Source: Pseudomonas trivialis (lineage in GTDB: Bacteria; Pseudomonadota; Gammaproteobacteria; Pseudomonadales; Pseudomonadaceae). From it: DNA of 64,000 nucleotides. The translations under genes and the position numbers were made by a program. The stretch is taken from the NCBI RefSeq assembly GCF_001439805.1, contig NZ_JYLK01000003.1, positions 124,001-188,000 on the forward strand, in the 5' to 3' direction. This document shows positions 55,705-64,000 of the stretch, piece by piece. Under the pieces are notes generated by a model. The model was not told the origin of the DNA. It saw only the letters and a list, made by a program, of their open reading frames with translations, and did no database searches. The first letter of the stretch is position 1; the number at the start of each line of letters is the position of its first letter.

Positions 55705-56802
55705 ATGCTCAGGCGACAGGCTTTGGCGGTGGGCAGCGTATTGCTCAGCGCCCTCACCCTTGGTGGCTGGACGGTGTTCAAGCAGAAGGACAAGAGCCCG
55801 CTGCTGCTGTCGGCGCGCGATGATGCCGATGGCAACCACTACGCCGTGGGCTACCGTCTGGATGGCAAGCCGGTGTTTGCCACCCAGGTCGGCCAGCGCT
55901 GCCACGACATCATCAACCATCCGACGCTGCCGATTGCGCTGTTTGTCGCCCGTCGTCCGGGCACCGAGAGCTACCTGATCGACCTGCGCGATGGCGCACT
56001 GCTGCAGACCATCACCGCCAACGCCAACCGTCATTTCTACGGCCATGCGGTGATTCACAAAGGCGGCGATTGGCTGTACGCCACCGAGAACGACACCTGC
56101 GACCCCGGTCGTGGCCTGCTCGGCGTGTACAGGTTCGAAGGCGAGCGACTGGTGCACAGTGGCGAGCTGTCCACCCACGGCATCGGCCCGCATCAGGTGT
56201 CATGGATGCCTGATGGCGAGACCCTGGTGGTGGCCAACGGCGGTATTCGCACCGAAGCCGAAAGCCGCGTGGAGATGAACCTCAACGCCATGGAGCCGAG
56301 CCTGGTGCTGATGCAGCGCGACGGTACGCTGATCAGCAAGGAGACCCTCGCCCAGCCGATGAACAGCGTGCGCCATATGGGCATCGCCAGCGATGGCACC
56401 ATCCTCACCGGGCAGCAATTCATGGGGCCGTCCCAGGAGCGTTCCGAGCTGCTGGCGATCAAACGTCCCGGTCAGCCCTTCGTGGCGTTCCCGGTGGCCG
56501 ATGAGCAGTTGCAGGCGATGGGGCATTACACCGCCAGCGTCGCGGTGCACAGTGAGCTGCGCCTGGTGGCGTTGACTGCGCCTCGGGGTAATCGCTTTTT
56601 TATCTGGGACATGGACAGCGGCGAGCTGCGCCTGGATGGGCCGTTGCCTGACTGCGCGGGTGTGGGGGCAGTGGCGGATGGGTTTGTGGTGACGTCAGGT
56701 CAGGGGCGCTGCCGGTTCTACGATTGCCGACAGAAACAGCTAGTCGCCCAACCGCTGGAGTTGCCGGCGGGGCTTTGGGATAACCACCTGCACCTGGTCT
56801 GA
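55705..56802 (+). CDS. DUF1513 family protein
   Basis: The 365-residue protein has a twin-arginine-like N-terminus (MLRRQALAVGSVLLSALTLGG) and a beta-propeller-like repeat core with HDIINHPTLPIALFVARRPG, HFYGHAVIHKGGDWLYATEN and VRHMGIASDGTILTGQQF. The DUF1513 family is always seen with imelysin and di-haem oxidoreductase genes; function is not established. It starts two bases after the imelysin stop, so the three genes form an operon. Confidence 0.88.
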   Translation: MLRRQALAVGSVLLSALTLGGWTVFKQKDKSPLLLSARDDADGNHYAVGYRLDGKPVFATQVGQRCHDIINHPTLPIALFVARRPGTESYLIDLRDGALLQTITANANRHFYGHAVIHKGGDWLYATENDTCDPGRGLLGVYRFEGERLVHSGELSTHGIGPHQVSWMPDGETLVVANGGIRTEAESRVEMNLNAMEPSLVLMQRDGTLISKETLAQPMNSVRHMGIASDGTILTGQQFMGPSQERSELLAIKRPGQPFVAFPVADEQLQAMGHYTASVAVHSELRLVALTAPRGNRFFIWDMDSGELRLDGPLPDCAGVGAVADGFVVTSGQGRCRFYDCRQKQLVAQPLELPAGLWDNHLHLV

Positions 56803-56822
56803 TCTGCGCCATGACGGAGCCT

Positions 56823-57009
56823 CTGTGGCAAGCGGGCTTGCCCTAATGCCGTTCAGTTAAGCGCAGATTCCCTGTGGCGAGCAGGCTTGTCCTGCGTTGG
56901 GCTGCGCAGCAGCCCCAAAACCAGGCGCTGAGCCGTATCAGGTACACCGCGTTTTGCTGGATTGGGGGCGCTTCCCACCCCAACGCGGGACAAGCCCGCT
57001 CGCCACACC
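56823..57009. repeat. REP copies of a second family, including an inverted pair
   Basis: A copy CTGTGGCAAGCGGGCTTGCC (56824-) is followed by an inverted pair at 56872-56901 (CTGTGGCGAGCAGGCTTGTC) and 56979-57009 (GGGACAAGCCCGCTCGCCAC). The core (CTGTGGCGAGC) differs from the main GTGGGAG family in the window. The gap after the DUF1513 gene (56803-57106) otherwise holds only a terminator. Confidence 0.82.
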
Positions 57010-57053
57010 AAGCCCGTTCCCCTGGGTGATGGGCGTTGATTTCAGATCCGTTG

Positions 57054-57091
57054 CCCACAAAAAAAGGGCCTCACGGAGTAAGGCCCTTTCG
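57054..57091 (-). terminator. Terminator of the methyltransferase-wapQ operon
   Basis: On the reverse strand GAAAGGGCCTTACTCCGTGA is followed by GGCCCTTTTTTTG: AAAGGGCCT / AGGCCCTTT pair and a seven-base T-run follows. Confidence 0.88.
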
Positions 57092-57106
57092 GGGGTTTCA
57101 ATCGTT

Positions 57107-57334
57107 TCAACTCTGCGGCCTCATCCCTTGGGACATCCCGAACATGAACAACAGCAAATCATGATCGGGCCTGGCCGCCACATTGGCCTTGGCAACCCGC
57201 GGCAGCAGGCATTGCCCGCTACCTTGAGTGGCGCTGAGCACTTGTGTCCGAGGTTGCTCCCACGCAGCCAGGGCAAGGGCTGATACGCCCAACGCCCCGA
57301 CCAGAAACAAACCTCGTGCTATTTCTAGCTTCAT
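57107..57334 (-). CDS. Small exported hypothetical protein
   Basis: This 75-residue protein has a signal-peptide-like N-terminus (MKLEIARGLFLVGALGVSAL ending ALA) and a short mature part with one cysteine and no known domain. Its ATG overlaps the stop of the WapQ/InaA-like gene (ATGA), so it is translationally coupled and belongs to that operon. Envelope location is inferred from the signal peptide. No function can be named. Confidence 0.75.
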   Translation of the reverse strand: MKLEIARGLFLVGALGVSALALAAWEQPRTQVLSATQGSGQCLLPRVAKANVAARPDHDLLLFMFGMSQGMRPQS

Positions 57335-58050
57335 TTGGTTAAACCCTTGATAGCGCTGCCAAACGCCGTCTCGTAAAAATAGCTCAGTTTCTTCCAGTCG
57401 CTATCGCTGAACGACGAATGGCGACGCAGTTGCAGCATGTCGTGGGACGCGGCCCGATAAGCGGTCAGGCGCTGGCGGCATTTTTCGAAGTCCAGCAGTG
57501 CCACTTCCACCTTGGCCGAGTCAACCTCGCCCGTCACCTTCACAAACACGTGCTTGATGTACAGGCAACCATGTTGCCAGCGACCCTTGTGCATGCGGGC
57601 CAGGGTCTCGGCCAATTCCTTGAGCAGGCGCTCATGCACCGCTTCGCCATACTGTTGGCGGCCGCCGGCGGCGTACCAGTTTTCGATCTCGTCGAAACCG
57701 TCCAGCGCAGCCGTCACCAACAACGCTTTCCATTGGTGTTCCGGGTCGCGACGCGCCTCGCAGAACACCATCTCGGGCACGCGCACGTCCAACAGGCGCA
57801 AGCCCTTGAGCGCGTCGCGCTCGCGCAATACGGTCGGACGCCCGAACGGGTGCAGCCAACTGCGGTAGATGTGCCCGGTCTGACGCTTGCTGTAGAGCAA
57901 GCGGCCGTTGGCGCTAACCACACGTTGCACACCGCTCTCTCCGCCACGTCGACGGTTGGGTTCCTCGACCCACTCGCCCTGCTGGCGCCAGAAATAATCA
58001 AATCGCTCTTCGGGAGCTACATGACTGCCTGCTACGCACTCAACTGCCAT
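57331..58050 (-). CDS. WapQ/InaA-like LPS-core kinase family protein
   Basis: The 239-residue protein belongs to the lipopolysaccharide-kinase (WaaP/InaA/Kdo kinase) fold: GRLLYSKRQTGHIYRSWLHP, LAETLARMHKGRWQHGCLYI with the HGxL catalytic-loop equivalent, HVFVKV and ALLDFEKCRQRL with the DFE metal-binding motif. In P. fluorescens WCS365 the wapQ-like gene sits in this same place, downstream of colRS and a methyltransferase gene (from memory). The ATG at 58050 has AGGT eight to ten bases upstream; the frame runs 60 codons further back without resemblance. Confidence 0.88.
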   Translation of the reverse strand: MAVECVAGSHVAPEERFDYFWRQQGEWVEEPNRRRGGESGVQRVVSANGRLLYSKRQTGHIYRSWLHPFGRPTVLRERDALKGLRLLDVRVPEMVFCEARRDPEHQWKALLVTAALDGFDEIENWYAAGGRQQYGEAVHERLLKELAETLARMHKGRWQHGCLYIKHVFVKVTGEVDSAKVEVALLDFEKCRQRLTAYRAASHDMLQLRRHSSFSDSDWKKLSYFYETAFGSAIKGLTK

Positions 58051-58054
58051 CCTG

Positions 58055-58735
58055 TTACCTCTTGCGCAATACGTAAACTCGCCACATGGCGTAGAGCGGG
58101 ATGAAATCCAGGGATTCCTGAACACGGAAACCGGCCTGCTCAAATTCTGCCTCAACAGTAGCAGCCGGTAACACAAATCTGTTTTGGTAACCGTCCTGCT
58201 CACCTTTCCTGCGACGTTTGACTTCGGCACGCTTGCGTTTCCAGGCCTTGAAATTGCCGTCCACCCACAGCGAAATGATCACGCTGTCGCGGGTCACACG
58301 CTGGAACTCCCGCAGAATCGCCAGCCTGTGCGCCGGATCACCGATATGGTGCAGCAGGCGCATGCAAAAAATGCTGTCGACCGAACTGTCTGGCAAATCA
58401 ATATCAAAGGCTGAAGTCTGCAAAGGCCGTACCCGTTTCACCACATCCGCCGGTTGAGCGAGTGTCGCGACCTTCAACATGGATGCGGAATTGTCCGCAC
58501 CGATGATCACACGGTTGGGCTTTTCGGCCAGCAGCGGCCAGAAACGACCGGCACCGCAAGGCAGGTCCAACACCAGGCCCGGCTCACCGGCCATGGCCAA
58601 CGCGCCGCGCGCCAATTGCTCGTCGCGTTTGTGGGACAGCCGACGCGCCAGATTGTCCTGATGCTTGAGCAAATAATTCTGCGCATGCTGATCATCGTAC
58701 TTCTCGGAAAATTCGAGCTTGATTGGGGAAGGCAT
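58055..58735 (-). CDS. Class I SAM-dependent methyltransferase (ColR operon)
   Basis: This 226-residue enzyme has the SAM-binding motif I VLDLPCGAGRFWPLL near residue 55, motif II IIGADNSASML, motif III VDSIFCMRLLHHIGDPAHRL and no membrane segment. It sits between colS and the wapQ-like gene, four bp from the latter, and corresponds by position to the methyltransferase gene of the ColR-dependent operon of P. fluorescens. Its substrate is probably a lipid or LPS component; that is inference. The divergent region toward colS holds a ColR-like site. Confidence 0.92.
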   Translation of the reverse strand: MPSPIKLEFSEKYDDQHAQNYLLKHQDNLARRLSHKRDEQLARGALAMAGEPGLVLDLPCGAGRFWPLLAEKPNRVIIGADNSASMLKVATLAQPADVVKRVRPLQTSAFDIDLPDSSVDSIFCMRLLHHIGDPAHRLAILREFQRVTRDSVIISLWVDGNFKAWKRKRAEVKRRRKGEQDGYQNRFVLPAATVEAEFEQAGFRVQESLDFIPLYAMWRVYVLRKR

Positions 58736-58802
58736 CTTACGTCTCCGGTCACTGATGCCTGCAACCTTAAGCAGCGAACTGTGATCAACAGGTCAATCAA
58801 GT

Positions 58803-58815
58803 GTGAAAAACTTGT
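58803..58815 (-). promoter_or_regulatory. Candidate ColR box upstream of the methyltransferase operon
   Basis: On the reverse strand ACAAGTTTTTCAC matches the invariant TTTTTCAC and the upstream A-C of the ColR consensus that I recall. It lies about 70 bp upstream of the methyltransferase start. Confidence 0.5.
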
Positions 58816-58891
58816 CCTGTCTATTCTGATACATTTCAAGACGTTACTGAAAACCGCAGAAGCGAGAGTGCCCGCCCACTGCAGACTGCGC

Positions 58892-60178
58892 TTAAGGCTT
58901 GGGCGGATTCAGCTCGACACGAAAGCAGCAACCGCTGGGCTCCATGGTGCTCAAGCTGACGCTCCAGCCCTGGTTCTCGCAAATGCGTTGTACCAGCGAC
59001 AACCCGAGCCCCAGGCCTTCACCGCGCTTCTCGCTGCCAGTGCCGCGCACGAACGGCTCGAACATCGCTTCGCGCTTCTCCTCGGGAATCCCCACGCCGG
59101 AATCCTCCACCACAAAACCACTGGGCTCCAGGGTGAGGCGAATAAAGCCGTGTTCGGTGTAGTGCAAGGCGTTGCGCAACAGGTTGCCCATCACCGCGTG
59201 CAAAAAGGTGGTGTTGTAACGCGTGTCCAGCGGGCTGCCCGAGTGGTAGATGAGCTCCAGGCCCTTGCGCTCGATGGGCTCGCGCCAGATGCCGAGCAGG
59301 TCTTCCGCCACCTGCGGCAAGGTCACCTGGGGCGACATGGTTTCCTCGCTGTGTTCGGCGCGGGCGAGCATCAGGAAGGTCTGCACCAGTTCGCGCATCT
59401 CTTCACAGGCGCGGGCGATGCGCTGCACCTGGTTGCGTCCGCGCTGATCGATCGCCGGGTTCTCCAGCAGCAGTTCGCAGGAGCTGGCCAGCACCATCAG
59501 CGGGGTGCGCAGCTCGTGGCTCACGTCGCTGGTAAACAGCTGCTCGCGCGACAGCGCCTGGCGTAGACGGCCCAACGTGGCGTCGAACGCCACGGCGAGT
59601 TCACCGACTTCGTCAGCCGCATAATCCGGTGCCAGGGGCGGTGCCAGGCCGAGTAACTGGTCGCGGTGGCGCACCTGACGGGCCAGACGTACCACCGGCG
59701 CCATCACTTTTCGCGCCAGCACCCAGCCGAGGAATACCGCCAGCGCCAGGCTGAGCACAAAGCCCACCAGCACCACGGCAAACAGCACACGCTCGCGCTC
59801 CTCGAAATCGCTCTGGTCCTGCAGCAAGACATAGCGGCGGCCATCCACCACTTCGACCATGGCGTGATACGACAGCGACTCGCGAAACACCTCATGGAAG
59901 CCCGGTTCCAAATGGCGAAGGTCCTTGGGCAGCTCGAAGTCGCCCGGCCCGCCGCTGAAATAAAACAGCTGGTCCGGCTCGGGACGGTGGCGCCAGTCCT
60001 CAACGCTGTCCATCAACAGCAGGCGTTGCAGGTCGCCGCCCAGGCCGGCCGAGATGAGTTTCTCCTCCACCAGGTGCACCGTGGCAACGATGCCCATGGC
60101 GAAAGCCCCCGCCACCAGCGCGCTCATCAGGGCAAACGCGATGATGATCCGCTGGGCAAGGCTTTGCTTAAACTCCAT
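58892..60178 (-). CDS. colS: Sensor histidine kinase ColS
   Basis: ColS senses excess zinc, iron and other metals in the periplasm and phosphorylates ColR. The 428-residue protein has two TM helices (about 14-34 and 132-154), a periplasmic domain of about 95 residues with acidic EEKL/DWRHRPEPD elements, HAMP, phosphoacceptor FTSDVSHELRTPLMVL near residue 220 and an ATPase domain with NLLRNALHYT and GEGLGLGLSLV. Location next to colR, the methyltransferase and wapQ identifies it. It overlaps colR by 11 bp. Confidence 0.92.
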   Translation of the reverse strand: MEFKQSLAQRIIIAFALMSALVAGAFAMGIVATVHLVEEKLISAGLGGDLQRLLLMDSVEDWRHRPEPDQLFYFSGGPGDFELPKDLRHLEPGFHEVFRESLSYHAMVEVVDGRRYVLLQDQSDFEERERVLFAVVLVGFVLSLALAVFLGWVLARKVMAPVVRLARQVRHRDQLLGLAPPLAPDYAADEVGELAVAFDATLGRLRQALSREQLFTSDVSHELRTPLMVLASSCELLLENPAIDQRGRNQVQRIARACEEMRELVQTFLMLARAEHSEETMSPQVTLPQVAEDLLGIWREPIERKGLELIYHSGSPLDTRYNTTFLHAVMGNLLRNALHYTEHGFIRLTLEPSGFVVEDSGVGIPEEKREAMFEPFVRGTGSEKRGEGLGLGLSLVQRICENQGWSVSLSTMEPSGCCFRVELNPPKP

Positions 60179-60851
60179 CTCGACCCTCGGCCAGGCGGTA
60201 ACCCACGCCGTGCACGGTTTGCAGCAGCGGCTTGGCGAACGGCTTGTCGATCACCTGGCGCAATTGGTGAACGTGGCTGCGCAGGCTGTCGCTGTCCGGG
60301 CAATCATCGCCCCACAGCGCTTCTTCGAGGATCTCGCGACGCAACACGTGGGGGCTCTTCTGCATCAAGACCGCCAGCAGCTTGAGGCCGACCGGGTTGA
60401 GCTTGAGCAGGCGGCCCTCGCGGGTCACCTCGAGGGTGTCGAGGTCGTAGCTCAGGTCGCCCACTTGCAGGGCACGCCGTCCGCCACCCTGGGCACGGCG
60501 CAGCACGGCTTCGATACGTGCGGCCAACTCGGACAACGCGAACGGCTTGAGCAGGTAGTCATCGGCGCCGGACTTGAAGCCTTGCAGACGGTCATCCAAC
60601 TGGTCGCGGGCGGTGAGCATGATGACAGGCGTGTCACGCCGCGCATCCTCGCGCAGGCGCTTGCACAGGGTGTAGCCGTCGATGCCCGGCAGCATGATGT
60701 CGAGCACGATCAGGTCGTAATGCTCGGTGGCGGCCAGGTGCAGGCCCGACAGACCGTCCTGCGCACAGTCGACGGTATAGCCCTTGAGCCCCAGATAATC
60801 CGCCAGGTTGGCGAGGATATCGCGGTTGTCTTCAACCAATAAAATTCGCAT
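60168..60851 (-). CDS. colR: Response regulator ColR
   Basis: ColR is an OmpR/PhoB-type regulator needed for root colonisation and membrane and metal tolerance in pseudomonads. The 227-residue protein has the receiver (ILLVEDNRDILANL, LIVLDIMLPGIDG, ADDYLLKPFA) and the winged-helix C-terminus (LRSHVHQLRQVIDKPF, TVHGVGYRLAEG). I start at ATG 60851 with GGAG nine bases upstream; the TTG two codons earlier is less likely. It is followed by colS in the same transcript and preceded by the groEL terminator. Confidence 0.94.
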   Translation of the reverse strand: MRILLVEDNRDILANLADYLGLKGYTVDCAQDGLSGLHLAATEHYDLIVLDIMLPGIDGYTLCKRLREDARRDTPVIMLTARDQLDDRLQGFKSGADDYLLKPFALSELAARIEAVLRRAQGGGRRALQVGDLSYDLDTLEVTREGRLLKLNPVGLKLLAVLMQKSPHVLRREILEEALWGDDCPDSDSLRSHVHQLRQVIDKPFAKPLLQTVHGVGYRLAEGRDGV

Positions 60852-60960
60852 GGGCAATGTCTCCGTACGCGGTAACGGCCATGTTGGCTCGCGCAGCTTA
60901 AGGGCAAGTGTGGTTTACGGCTAGGGCTGGAGGGCCAATCGCCTCTGGAATGACAGCCAA

Positions 60961-60999
60961 TAAAAAGCCCCGCCTGCATCACTGCAGGCGGGGCTTTCG
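60961..60999 (-). terminator. Terminator after groEL
   Basis: AAAGCCCCGCCTGCA pairs with TGCAGGCGGGGCTTT. On the reverse strand the T-run TTTTTA follows. Confidence 0.93.
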
Positions 61000-61018
61000 G
61001 TACAGGGGTAAGGCTGGC

Positions 61019-62677
<1,659 letters not shown>

Positions 62678-62715
62678 TTAAATACTTTGTAGTAACGGGA
62701 AAATGAGCGGGAAAA

Positions 62716-63012
62716 TCAGTCTTCCAGAACAGCGAGAATCTCGTTCTCAGCCATAACCAGCAGGTCTTCGCCGTCGACTTTCACAGTGTTGCTGCCCGAG
62801 TAAGGGCCAAATACAACCTTGTCACCGACTTTAACGGCCAGCGCACGTACGTCACCGTTTTCCAGAGTCTTGCCTGGGCCTGCAGCGACGATCACACCGT
62901 GGTTGGCTTTTTCAGCAGCCGAACCTGGCAGAACGATACCGCCAGCGGTTTTCTTTTCTTCTTCGCTGCGACGGATTACGACGCGGTCGTGCAGAGGACG
63001 AAGCTTGCTCAT
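62716..63012 (-). CDS. groES: Co-chaperonin GroES
   Basis: The 98-residue cap of the GroEL chamber starts [20 protein letters not shown], includes the mobile loop [14 protein letters not shown] and ends [15 protein letters not shown] lies seven bases before the ATG at 63012. It is the first gene of the heat-shock operon, with a sigma-32-like promoter about 135 bp upstream. Confidence 0.98.
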   Translation of the reverse strand: MSKLRPLHDRVVIRRSEEEKKTAGGIVLPGSAAEKANHGVIVAAGPGKTLENGDVRALAVKVGDKVVFGPYSGSNTVKVDGEDLLVMAENEILAVLED

Positions 63013-63153
63013 TGTCGATCTCTCCTAATTGTGTTTTTCATCGGCCGGTATCAGTACCGGCGGGTTGTAATCCGGCTATGCCGGTCGCGCCTCGCAAGGC
63101 AAGACGCGGAAGTCTGTCTGGCGTTGCCACCAGAAAACCTTTCGGTGACCGAT

Positions 63154-63181
63154 ACATAAGGGCGCATAAGCTTATTACAAG
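63154..63181 (-). promoter_or_regulatory. Sigma-32-like promoter of groESL
   Basis: On the reverse strand CTTGTAA and CCCTTATGT, separated by 12 bp, match the heat-shock promoter consensus (CTTGAAA N11-16 CCCCATnT). Transcription would begin near 63148, giving a leader of about 135 nt with two small GC hairpins. Confidence 0.7.
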
Positions 63182-63220
63182 GGGCCGAGACGGATTTTTT
63201 TGCATCTGCCCCCTAACGCA

Positions 63221-63244
63221 ACACGGCACCCGAAGGTGCCGTGT
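63221..63244. terminator. Hairpin after fxsA
   Basis: ACACGGCACC pairs with GGTGCCGTGT around a four-base loop just past the fxsA stop. The following run has few Ts, so it is a weak terminator. Confidence 0.6.
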
Positions 63245-63254
63245 CAGTGAAGCG

Positions 63255-63731
63255 TTATTTGTTGTCGCGGTGTTCGAACTCGCCTTCGATCACGTCGCCT
63301 TCACGCCCAAGAGGCTGGCGCGGTGCCGGGCCGCCTCGGGGTTGCAGGTCGTCGGCGAAGGCGCGCTGGCGCATTGCTGCCTCTTCGGCACGCTGGCGCA
63401 TCTTGCCGGCCAGCAGTTTGCGGGTGACCGGCAGCAGCATCACCAGGCCAACCACGTCACTGATAAAGCCTGGCAGGATCAACAGGCCACCCGCCAGGGC
63501 CATCATCAGGCCTTCCAGCATGGTCTGGGCCGGCAGTTCGCCGCGATTCAGGCTTTCACGGGCACGCAATGCCGTGGCCAGGCCGGCGACGCGCAGTACC
63601 AGTACGCCGAGCATCGAGCCGAGAATAATCAGCAACAGGGCCGGGAAAAACCCGAGTGCACTGCTGACTTGAACGAAGACGAACAGCTCCAACACCGGGA
63701 ACAGCAGAAAGAGCAATAAAAAAGGGCGCAT
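63255..63731 (-). CDS. fxsA: FxsA family membrane protein
   Basis: The 158-residue protein has the FxsA pattern: RPFLLLFLLFPVLELFVFVQ, AGGLLILPGFISDVVGLVML and a long basic/acidic C-terminal tail. E. coli FxsA overexpression relieves phage T7 exclusion by F; its normal role is not known. The ATG at 63731 has GAGGA eight bases upstream; the frame extends 19 codons further back. The location next to groESL follows the known gammaproteobacterial order. Confidence 0.93.
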   Translation of the reverse strand: MRPFLLLFLLFPVLELFVFVQVSSALGFFPALLLIILGSMLGVLVLRVAGLATALRARESLNRGELPAQTMLEGLMMALAGGLLILPGFISDVVGLVMLLPVTRKLLAGKMRQRAEEAAMRQRAFADDLQPRGGPAPRQPLGREGDVIEGEFEHRDNK

Positions 63732-63797
63732 CAAATGGTTCCTCAACGCAAGAATGCCTTGCCAGTCCACCCTAGATGACGTCGCCATTGTGTGAAT

Positions 63798-64000
63798 TCA
63801 AGCGCTGACGGGCTCTTTTTTCGGCCAGGCCTCGGCATGGGCCAATGAAACCAGGGCCTCGCGTACTTGTGTCGGCGTATTGCAAGGCGTTGCAAACGGC
63901 AACCAGTGCAGCGATTGGCCGATACGCAGGTGCAGACCTTCGCTGTCGATGCCGGCCAACTGCGCAGGCTCGCGGGTCGGCAAGTCGCCCAACTGCACGT
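63798..64000 (-). CDS. HugZ-like haem/pyridoxamine-oxidase family protein, C-terminal end
   Basis: The reverse strand is open from 64000 to a stop at 63798-63800; the 5' part is beyond the window. The visible 66 residues, including LAGIDSEGLHLRIGQSLHWL and TQVREALVSLAHAEA, match the C-terminal DUF2470-type domain that follows the split-barrel of HugZ/HutZ proteins, which bind and degrade haem. A HugZ-type protein stands beside fxsA in PAO1 (from memory). Function stays provisional because the N-terminus is missing. Confidence 0.7.
   Translation of the reverse strand, partial: VQLGDLPTREPAQLAGIDSEGLHLRIGQSLHWLPFATPCNTPTQVREALVSLAHAEAWPKKEPVSA

Overview
The window reads as chromosome of a fluorescent pseudomonad, most likely of the Pseudomonas fluorescens group. 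The evidence is high GC coding sequence with strong third-position bias, MvaT, the edd/glk/gltR/gtrS and colRS/groESL blocks, an Hxu-type haem ECF system with a HemO-type haem oxygenase, and about ten REP/REPIN copies whose core (GTGGGAGGGGGCTTG and its complement) resembles the SBW25-type GI family. I see no phage, integrase, insertion sequence, CRISPR array, rRNA or tRNA. The window is ordinary core chromosome with a few accessory seams, usually marked by REP sequences.

Layout. 1-4200: a Dps-like protein (cut by the left edge), a membrane protein ending in a cold-shock domain, slyX, a HIT protein and an OprD-type porin; from memory this is the order around oprD in P. aeruginosa PAO1. 4300-15330: mscS-like, yajQ, panE, an orphan sensor kinase, a PduO-type adenosyltransferase, a Nudix/ThiE fusion, argJ, secA and a DciA-like gene. 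15330-20270: a HerA-like ATPase, a 56-residue protein, purU, mvaT and sbcB. 20440-27110: a six-gene, translationally coupled operon RDD / SpoIIM-like / DUF4129 / DUF4350 / MoxR / DUF58, the least understood module here. 27170-32516: a PilZ protein, a small lipoprotein, pyruvate kinase, a ferredoxin-type reductase and class I fumarase.

32714-37397 is a dicarboxylate circuit: a DctB/MifS-like kinase, an NtrC-family regulator with an intact GAFTGA loop, then kgtP behind a sigma-54 -24/-12 promoter, two palindromic candidate activator sites spaced three helical turns apart, and a Crc/Hfq-type A-rich motif near the start. 37489-40054 holds a flavin reductase-like protein, two small genes and an AraC regulator divergent from a monooxygenase-like gene, with a 34-bp inverted duplication between them. 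40101-46360 is the Entner-Doudoroff block gtrS, gltR, glk, edd and divergent gap, with two HexR-type operators between edd and gap.

46529-51561 is a haem signalling and uptake unit: Fur box, ECF sigma factor, FecR-like anti-sigma factor, TonB receptor with an N-terminal signalling domain, and haem oxygenase. 51657-56802 holds ybaN, a chemoreceptor remnant, a nitroreductase and a di-haem oxidoreductase / imelysin / DUF1513 set probably linked to iron. 57107-60851 is colR, colS, a methyltransferase, a WapQ/InaA-like kinase and a small exported protein, pointing to outer-membrane and LPS upkeep. 60961-64000 holds groES-groEL with a sigma-32-like promoter, fxsA and the end of a HugZ-like gene.

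Protein families were recognised by eye from the translations; no database search was run. Comparisons with other strains come from memory and are marked as such.
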